This document shows, piece by piece, positions 1-4,713 of a stretch of DNA of 23,063 bases. Under the pieces are notes generated by a model, which saw nothing but the letters and a program-made list of their open reading frames with translations, was not told the origin of the DNA and did not search any database. A program made the position numbers and the translations under genes. Origin of the DNA: a virus; IMG/VR virus record IMGVR_UViG_3300045253_000053, positions 1 to 23,063 of that record; one strand, written 5' to 3'. Numbering within the stretch: position 1 is the first letter of the stretch; the number at the start of each line of letters is the position of its first letter.

Positions 1-69
1 ATGAGCCTGCGTCTAGGCTCATATCTAAAACGTCTGACTAGGATCGGATTAAGACGTTTTAGATATGAG
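1..69. repeat. Nested inverted repeats forming two alternative hairpins
   Basis: CTCATATCTAAAACGTCT at 18-35 is the perfect reverse complement of 52-69, giving an 18-bp stem with a 16-nt loop. A second perfect pair, ATGAGCC at 1-7 and GGCTCAT at 16-22, shares bases 18-22 with the larger stem, so the two cannot form together. There is no T-run after the large stem on either strand, so it is not a standard terminator. The loop bases GGATC (41-45) could also pair with GATCC at 81-85. The pairing is seen directly; any function is inferred. Confidence 0.8.
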
Positions 70-339
70 AAAGTGGCACTGATCCGTAACCCCAAAACAT
101 GCATCAACTAACGTTGCTGATTTGATAAGTTAGTAAGTGCTTACATTAAATCAATGCTGCACTGCACAACAGCCAAAAGGCCATTATTCGCTATTCCCGA
201 TACGATACAACTTGTTCTAAGTCATTGATTATAAAGGATGTTGCAGTGCAATATTCGCATAACTGTTATTATGTAAAATGGCGAAAATGTGTGAAAATCC
301 CGGATTAGTTATCAAAATATAAACTCTGGGGGCCACCCT

Positions 340-366
340 CCCCCGGACGCCGGGGTTGTGATTTTT
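340..366 (+). terminator. Terminator-like hairpin, possibly an attenuator
   Basis: CCCCGG (341-346) and CCGGGG (350-355) form a 6-bp GC-only stem with the loop ACG. It is followed by TTGTGATTTTTG, a T-rich tail. This resembles an intrinsic terminator that would block + strand read-through into the methyltransferase. A competing stem, GGGGG (328-332) with CCCCC (340-344), would use the same C-run and prevent the terminator stem. Termination is likely from the shape; regulation by the competing stem is speculative. Confidence 0.5.
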
Positions 367-405
367 GTAGACCACTTTACCGATCCGCGTACCAAAAAAC
401 GGCTC

Positions 406-466
406 TCCGGGATAACTGGTGTAAATGATTGTCTCATGGTATTCTCTAAATCCGGAATAAGTGGTG
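406..466 (+). promoter_or_regulatory. Degenerate 16-bp direct repeat upstream of the methyltransferase
   Basis: TCCGGGATAACTGGTG at 406-421 and TCCGGAATAAGTGGTG at 451-466 match at 14 of 16 positions. The second copy ends 20 bases before the methyltransferase start. Two copies at this distance could be operator sites for an autoregulating protein, for example the zinc-ribbon/HTH protein two genes on or the methyltransferase itself. No binding evidence exists, and a chance repeat is possible. Confidence 0.3.
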
Positions 467-486
467 GAATCTGGTAAAGGGGAAAC

Positions 487-1212
487 ATGAATGAGCTGGC
501 TCTTTTCGCAGGCGCTGCTGGAGGTGTACTCGGCGGAAAACTCCTTGGATGGAACACCCGCTGCGCAGTTGAACGTGATGCCTACGCCGCACAAGTTCTG
601 GTGCAACGGCAAAACGATGGATGCCTCAGCCCTTTCCCGATTTGGTCTGACATTACAAGTTTTGACGGACGACCTTGGAACGGGCATATTGACGTGGTAT
701 CTGCGGGGTTCCCCTGCCAGGGCATCAGTTCGGCCGGCAAGGGCGCCGGGCTCGATGACGAGCGCAGCGGACTGTGGAGTCAGGGCGCTCGGGTCATTCA
801 CGAGGTTGAACCGGGAAGAGTCCTCTTGGAAAACAGCCCAATGCTCACTTCTCGGGGGCTCGGACGAGTTCTTGCAGACCTGGCCGCGATGGGGTTCGAT
901 GCGGAATGGGGAGTGCTGGGAGCGGCCGGTATCGGCGCCCCTCATCTCCGAGACCGAATCTGGATACTTGCTACCCACCCCGAGCGGGTGCCGGAGCGGA
1001 AAGAACCATGTCGTCGGCCGGCTGGACGAATGGGGCGGCAGCAGCAACCCGTGGCGTGGTGGAAACCCAATTGGGAAGACGAGCTCGCCCGCCTTCGAGG
1101 AATGGGTAATGGGCTGGCCAGAGCAGTGGACCGCACTGATGCCATTAGAAACGGGCAAGTTCCAGGAGTGGTTAAAGTTGCATGGCAGACACTCTGCCGG
1201 GATAATGATTGA
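487..1212 (+). CDS. C5-cytosine DNA methyltransferase
   Basis: This is a 241-residue enzyme of the Dcm/M.HhaI class, which transfers a methyl group from S-adenosylmethionine to cytosine C5. Visible motifs in order are motif I LFAGAAGG (6-13), motif IV GFPCQ with catalytic Cys77 (74-78), motif VI ENSP (115-118), motif VIII RDR (155-157) and motif X RNGQVP (221-226). The target-recognition region between motifs VIII and X is short, about 50 residues. Several residues differ from the usual pattern: Ala11 in the glycine loop, Leu154 where Gln is usual, and Arg221 where Gly precedes Asn in motif X. ATG 487 follows AAAGGGG by four bases. The stop abuts the ATG at 1213. The enzyme may protect phage DNA from host restriction. 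It may be active or partly decayed. Confidence 0.85.
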   Translation: MNELALFAGAAGGVLGGKLLGWNTRCAVERDAYAAQVLVQRQNDGCLSPFPIWSDITSFDGRPWNGHIDVVSAGFPCQGISSAGKGAGLDDERSGLWSQGARVIHEVEPGRVLLENSPMLTSRGLGRVLADLAAMGFDAEWGVLGAAGIGAPHLRDRIWILATHPERVPERKEPCRRPAGRMGRQQQPVAWWKPNWEDELARLRGMGNGLARAVDRTDAIRNGQVPGVVKVAWQTLCRDND

Positions 1213-1216
1213 ATGA
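491..1216 (+). CDS. Overprinted 241-residue ORF inside the methyltransferase, Trp-rich, function unknown
   Basis: This frame is shifted +1 relative to the methyltransferase and covers it almost exactly: it starts four bases later and ends four bases later, and both products have 241 residues. Its ATG is eight bases after the GGGG of the shared ribosome binding site, a better spacing than the four bases for ATG 487. Its TGA overlaps the next gene as ATGA, the style used by many genes in this window. The product is rich in Trp and Ser, with segments such as NVMPTPHKFW (28-37), SSWKTAQCSLLGG (110-122) and EEWVMGWPEQWT near the C-terminus. From memory, proteins starting MSWLF with these segments are listed as hypothetical in other phages. 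I cannot check whether those are real products or shadow calls. No domain or function is recognised. Confidence 0.45.
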   Translation: MSWLFSQALLEVYSAENSLDGTPAAQLNVMPTPHKFWCNGKTMDASALSRFGLTLQVLTDDLGTGILTWYLRGSPARASVRPARAPGSMTSAADCGVRALGSFTRLNREESSWKTAQCSLLGGSDEFLQTWPRWGSMRNGECWERPVSAPLISETESGYLLPTPSGCRSGKNHVVGRLDEWGGSSNPWRGGNPIGKTSSPAFEEWVMGWPEQWTALMPLETGKFQEWLKLHGRHSAGIMIE

Positions 1217-1869
1217 CCGACATTCTGCAACTCCCCGGCTGGGCCGTGTCCAGCACCATTGACGATGGCAAGCGTCTCGTCATTACAGCCCAGTACGCCA
1301 AGCAGCCCGACTCCTGCCAGTTGTGCGGGCTGGTTGGCGCCCTGTACAAGCATGGCCCTCGGTCTCTGACCATCCTGGATAGCCCGGTCCGTGGCAGGCC
1401 GTCCTGCATCGAGGCGCGGGTACAGCGGTACAAGTGCAGGGACTGCAATGGCACCTTCCTGCAGCCTCTGGAGGGCATCGACACGGAGCATAGGATGACC
1501 GAGCGGTGCCTGGCCTACATCCAGCAGCAATCCCTGCGGGACACCTTCCAGCGGGTCTCTGAGCACCTTGGCTGTGACGAGAAGACCGTCCGGAACGTCG
1601 CCAACGACTACATCGACAAGTTCCACGTCGTCAAGAAGGCCAATGAGAGCGTCGAGCGTACCTGCATCCGCCTGGGCAAGGACCAGAAGGCGGCCGTCCG
1701 TAAGGGCTGGATGCGCAGCAAGGCCCTGCTCCGGATGCGCTACATGGGCAACGGATACGTAAAAAGTGTGTCGCAGGACAGTGTCCCGTGTACCTTTGAC
1801 AGGGGGGCGTCAAACCCTGGGTACGCGTCGTTCGAGGGAATCCTGATCGACAACACGCAGTTAAGCTAA
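1213..1869 (+). CDS. ISL3-transposase-like zinc-ribbon/HTH protein, possible small terminase
   Basis: The first ~140 of 218 residues resemble the N-terminal DNA-binding half of ISL3-family transposases. There is a four-Cys zinc ribbon (C35-x2-C38 and C75-x2-C78), a helical stretch with RMTERCLAYI (94-103), and a helix-turn-helix around 108-135 (RVSEHLGCDEKTVRNVA). The catalytic DDE domain, which usually starts with an Asp in a G-x-D-E-T type motif, is absent. It is replaced by a basic and then Gly/Ser-containing tail of about 78 residues. The gene sits directly before the large terminase, overlapping it by one base (TAATG), which is the usual small-terminase position. I infer a DNA-binding role in packaging or regulation. 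The alternative is a remnant of an insertion sequence, but the intact frame and tight coupling argue against that. Confidence 0.7.
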   Translation: MTDILQLPGWAVSSTIDDGKRLVITAQYAKQPDSCQLCGLVGALYKHGPRSLTILDSPVRGRPSCIEARVQRYKCRDCNGTFLQPLEGIDTEHRMTERCLAYIQQQSLRDTFQRVSEHLGCDEKTVRNVANDYIDKFHVVKKANESVERTCIRLGKDQKAAVRKGWMRSKALLRMRYMGNGYVKSVSQDSVPCTFDRGASNPGYASFEGILIDNTQLS

Positions 1870-3875
1870 TGGCCGCTCTCTCCAACGCCGCGATACTGAA
1901 AGCCATATCCCAGGATCGGGCGCTGGGCAGCGCCATGATTTTCCCTCACCGGCACCCGCAGGCGAGCCCGCCTTTCCATGTCGATATCATGGATTTGTGG
2001 CGTTCGAGCGACGAGAACGTTCTGGTAGAAGCCTTCCGCGAAGGCGCCAAGTCCACGCTGTCCGAAGAGTTTTTGCTGTTGGAGGCCTGTTTCGGCAACT
2101 TCGGCTACTGCATCATTCTCGGGGAAACCTACACCAAGGCGTGCCAGCGCCTGGAAGCGATCAAGCACGAAGCCGTTAAAAACATGAAGCTGTACTCGTT
2201 GTTCGGCAAGTTGAAAGTGCCGAACAACGTCTGGAACGAAAACCAGATCGAACTCATGAACGGTGTCATGATCGAGGCCCACGGCTGGGAAGAGGAGCTG
2301 CGCGGGTTCAAGTGGCACGACTTGCGGCCGGACAGGGCGTATTTGGACGATATCGAGAACCGGACTTCGGTCAAGGATAAGCTGGCGGTTGACGCCACGA
2401 TGAAGAAAATTTATTTGGAACTCATGCCGGCCATGGACAAGGAGCGTGGCAAGATCCGCGTCACCGGTACCCCTCTGGCGGAAGACTGCATGATCTCGCG
2501 GCTGCGGGTCGATGCGGCGTGGACCGCCGGCAGGTATCCGATCTGCAACGGTGACATCGATGACCCGAAGACGGTAGCGACCTGGCCGGACCGGTATCCG
2601 ATGGAGTGGATACGCAAGAAACGTGACGCCTATGAGCGCGCCGGGCAGCTGCGCGGTTTCTTGCAGGAGTACATGTTGATGGCGATTGACACCCAGGACA
2701 AGCCTTTCGAAGACAGGCACTTCAACGAGGTCATGTTCGACCCGGCGCCGTGGCTGCCGAAGACGTTGATCATTGACCCCGCGCGAACAACGGACGTGAA
2801 AAAGTCCGACCGCACGGGGCGTGTAGTGGTGAGCCGGCTCGGGTCGCGTGTGTACGTGCACGCCAGTTCAGGTGAGTACTGGAAGCCGGACCAGGTGATT
2901 GACGACTGCTTCGACACGTCCAAGAAGTTCGGCGAGGCCACTGTGGCCATCGAGAAAAATAGTTTGGACGAATGGCTGCTGCAACCGATGCGCGCCGCGA
3001 TGCTAAGCCGGGGGCGGTCGCTGAACTTGCGGCCCTTGCAGGCACCGCAGAACATGGACAAAACCCAATTCATCATGGGCTTGCAACCGTTCTTCGAAGC
3101 GGGCGACATTGTCCTGGTCGGCGGGCGCGGAGCGCATGCGCAGCTGGTGGCGGAGCTGCTGAACTTCCCTTCAGGCAAGCGCGACATTGTCAACGCCTTG
3201 GCCTACGTGCTGCGGGTCTATACCGGCACACCGGTCTACGAGGACTTCGGACCGTGGAACTTTGTCGAAGAGTACGAACCGCCGCAGGGCACGCAGCTGG
3301 CGATTGCGTTCAACGCCAGCACCAACGAGACGACGGCCGCACTGGTGGCCGTCGAGGGGGAACGGCTGGTGGTGCTGGCTGACTGGGCGTCGCCTGTGTC
3401 GCCTATGGAGGCGGTGCCGGACATCCTGACCGTGGTGCGCGCCGTGTACCCAGGGCGCCGACTGTCGTGCTGGGTCACGGGTGACGTGGCCGACCAGAAG
3501 GACAGGCTGCCGCTGATGAATGCGCTGCGGGCGGCTAACCTGCCGGCGCATCGCGGCGGTTACGCATCGGTGGCGCGCGGGTCGTTGTCGCCGCTGATCC
3601 GCACCGAGGCGCGAGGGCGCAGGCTGTTGCTTGTAACACCTGACGCCAAGCACACCGGCAACGCCTTGGCCGGCGGCTATAATTTCCCCTTGGGGCGGGA
3701 CTTGCGACTGTCAGGCGAACCCGAGCGGGGGCCTCACAGAACACTGATCGAGGGGCTTGAAACACTAGCCGCTAGCATTTGTCAAGGAGTTAGTGATATG
3801 CTCCCGGATAACGCCCACATGGGTATCAATCCGCAGGGCGCGACCTACATGACCAGTCTACCCAGGAGAAAATGA
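1869..3875 (+). CDS. Terminase large subunit (packaging ATPase and nuclease)
   Basis: This protein would pump DNA into the prohead and cut the concatemer. The ATPase part shows a Walker A-like REGAKST (57-63), Walker B LDDIE (159-163) with the catalytic Glu, and the coupling motif VTGTP (198-202). The nuclease part has an RNase H-like acidic set: Asp303 (LIIDPART), Glu362 (AIEKN) and Asp439 (KRDIVNAL). At 668 residues it is longer than common TerL proteins. The extra ~200 C-terminal residues begin with QLAIAFNASTNETTAALVAV, which looks like a second RNase H-fold strand pair with Asn where the first domain has Asp. The gene starts at the ATG overlapping the previous stop. Confidence 0.93.
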   Translation: MAALSNAAILKAISQDRALGSAMIFPHRHPQASPPFHVDIMDLWRSSDENVLVEAFREGAKSTLSEEFLLLEACFGNFGYCIILGETYTKACQRLEAIKHEAVKNMKLYSLFGKLKVPNNVWNENQIELMNGVMIEAHGWEEELRGFKWHDLRPDRAYLDDIENRTSVKDKLAVDATMKKIYLELMPAMDKERGKIRVTGTPLAEDCMISRLRVDAAWTAGRYPICNGDIDDPKTVATWPDRYPMEWIRKKRDAYERAGQLRGFLQEYMLMAIDTQDKPFEDRHFNEVMFDPAPWLPKTLIIDPARTTDVKKSDRTGRVVVSRLGSRVYVHASSGEYWKPDQVIDDCFDTSKKFGEATVAIEKNSLDEWLLQPMRAAMLSRGRSLNLRPLQAPQNMDKTQFIMGLQPFFEAGDIVLVGGRGAHAQLVAELLNFPSGKRDIVNALAYVLRVYTGTPVYEDFGPWNFVEEYEPPQGTQLAIAFNASTNETTAALVAVEGERLVVLADWASPVSPMEAVPDILTVVRAVYPGRRLSCWVTGDVADQKDRLPLMNALRAANLPAHRGGYASVARGSLSPLIRTEARGRRLLLVTPDAKHTGNALAGGYNFPLGRDLRLSGEPERGPHRTLIEGLETLAASICQGVSDMLPDNAHMGINPQGATYMTSLPRRK

Positions 3876-4036
3876 TGGCCGTTACGAAAACGATTCACCC
3901 GAAAGCCCCGTCGCAAAAGCCGACGGACTTTTTCAAAGGCAAGCAGCAAGGCGGCGCCCACGGCAAGCCGCAATCGGTACCGGAGAAGCTGACCGGCGGT
4001 CCGATGCGCGAAAAAATGGCAAAGAAGGGACTGTGA
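3872..4036 (+). CDS. Small basic hypothetical protein
   Basis: This 54-residue frame starts at ATGATG (3872 or 3875) six bases or less after an AGGAGA ribosome binding site (3864-3869), overlaps the TerL stop, and ends in TGA at 4034-4036. The product is Lys-, Pro- and Gly-rich (it includes PTDFFKGKQQGG and ends MREKMAKKGL), with no signal peptide or membrane segment. It is the first of four small genes between TerL and portal. Its strong ribosome binding site and tight coupling support it as real. Function unknown. Confidence 0.6.
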   Translation: MMAVTKTIHPKAPSQKPTDFFKGKQQGGAHGKPQSVPEKLTGGPMREKMAKKGL

Positions 4037-4038
4037 TC

Positions 4039-4269
4039 ATGGGCATTACCGAAAGTATCGCAGCCGACCAGGCTGCCGTGGCCGCAGCGCAAACCGCGCT
4101 CGACACAGCCAATGCACAACTTGCCAAGGATCAGGCAGCGCTCGAAGCAGCACAACCCCACGTTTCTCTGTGGGAAGAAGTCGTTGCCGAGGCCGAAAAG
4201 CTGGGCGCCGACGTTGCCGCACCGTTCGCCGCGCTTGCGGCGCGCGCCAAGGCGTTGCTGGGGGTCTGA
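4039..4269 (+). CDS. Small Ala-rich coiled-coil protein
   Basis: The product has 76 residues from ATG 4039, which lies about eight bases after the purine-rich AAGAAGGGA. A GTG at 4033 would add two residues but is badly placed. Residues ~6-45 are an Ala/Gln/Asp heptad-like helix (AAVAAAQTALDTANAQLAKD) predicted by eye to form a coiled coil. A second helical stretch ends AALAARAKALLGV. It may be a structural or assembly helper, because it lies between the terminase and portal genes. No family is recognised. Confidence 0.65.
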   Translation: MGITESIAADQAAVAAAQTALDTANAQLAKDQAALEAAQPHVSLWEEVVAEAEKLGADVAAPFAALAARAKALLGV

Positions 4270-4271
4270 TC

Positions 4272-4466
4272 ATGGCGATCAAAAACGACAAGATGCGTGG
4301 CCACGCCGGCAAGAACTGGTCGAAGTCCGTGGACATGCGCTCCGGCGGTGTCTACGACAAAACTTCCAAGAAGCCGGAGCCGGACGACAGACCGGCGAAG
4401 ACACCGAAAGAGCGTAACACAGGCACCACGGTTGCCAAGCGCTTGGCGGGTAAGGTTATAGGATAA
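4272..4466 (+). CDS. Small basic hypothetical protein
   Basis: The product has 64 residues from ATG 4272, three bases after the preceding stop. The same frame is open further upstream, but that part lies over the coiled-coil gene and reads as Arg-rich shadow, so the internal ATG is preferred. It is hydrophilic and rich in Lys, Arg and Gly (SVDMRSGGVYDKTSKK), without membrane or signal segments. The composition suggests nucleic-acid or acidic-protein binding, which is only an inference. Confidence 0.6.
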   Translation: MAIKNDKMRGHAGKNWSKSVDMRSGGVYDKTSKKPEPDDRPAKTPKERNTGTTVAKRLAGKVIG

Positions 4467-4470
4467 AATC

Positions 4471-4713
4471 ATGGCCAAACACAGAGCATCTACAATGACC
4501 CCGGCTGAGAAGGCGAAAGACACAGCCGAAATTAACGATAACCGACAATTTCGTAAAGCGGAGTTGGCGGGGCACGCAGTGCAGGGCAAAATTCGCCAGC
4601 CAGGGGATAAATCACCGCCGGATAAACCGCGTACTACGATGCGCTTTAAGGGCGGAGCTTCGGATAAAACACGTAAGCAGGCGATTGACCGCCTTTCAAA
4701 AGTAAAAATCTAA
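4471..4713 (+). CDS. Small basic hypothetical protein
   Basis: The product has 80 residues and is rich in Lys, Arg, Asp and Pro, for example KIRQPGDKSPPDKPRTTMRF in the middle. It ends with DKTRKQAIDRLSKVKI. It begins five bases after the preceding stop and ends in TAATG, overlapping the portal start by one base, so translation is probably coupled to the portal gene. It lacks hydrophobic segments. It belongs to the same run of small charged proteins as its two neighbours and may share a role with them. Function unknown. Confidence 0.65.
   Translation: MAKHRASTMTPAEKAKDTAEINDNRQFRKAELAGHAVQGKIRQPGDKSPPDKPRTTMRFKGGASDKTRKQAIDRLSKVKI

Larger units (their letters stand above)
1..486. other. Non-coding leader region upstream of the methyltransferase
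   Basis: This 486-base stretch is visibly richer in A and T than the genes after it, and I see no convincing gene in it. It holds nested inverted repeats (1-69), a 9-bp inverted pair TGCACTGCA (158-166) and TGCAGTGCA (242-250), a terminator-like hairpin (341-366) and a degenerate direct repeat (406-466). A possible extended -10 element, TGTTATTAT, lies at 264-272 without a good -35. The methyltransferase ribosome binding site, AAAGGGG, ends at 482. The position just upstream of the terminase module would suit a packaging (pac/cos) site or a control region, but the sequence does not decide between them. No tRNA was recognised. Confidence 0.6.

Noticed and set aside
1-111. A frame open from base 1 to TAA at 109-111 (36 codons, starting ATG)
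   Set aside because: It has no visible ribosome binding site, lies over a perfect 18-bp inverted repeat, and gives an undistinguished basic peptide. It could be the end of a gene to the left, but the window cannot show this.
1-486. tRNA gene or CRISPR array in the leader
   Set aside because: No cloverleaf with a T-loop motif, and no regularly spaced repeats; only isolated inverted and direct repeat pairs.
229-1626. A 465-codon minus-strand frame opposite the methyltransferase and the ISL3-like gene
   Set aside because: Both genes it opposes are supported by motifs on the + strand. The frame has no recognisable domain or ribosome binding site and reads as antisense shadow.
1213-1869. An intact insertion sequence of the ISL3 family
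   Set aside because: No terminal inverted repeats or target duplications are seen, the DDE domain is missing, and the gene is coupled to both neighbours.
1866-2861. Long minus-strand frame opposite the large terminase
   Set aside because: TerL motifs on the + strand explain the region. The antisense product is Arg/Val/His-rich with no family features.
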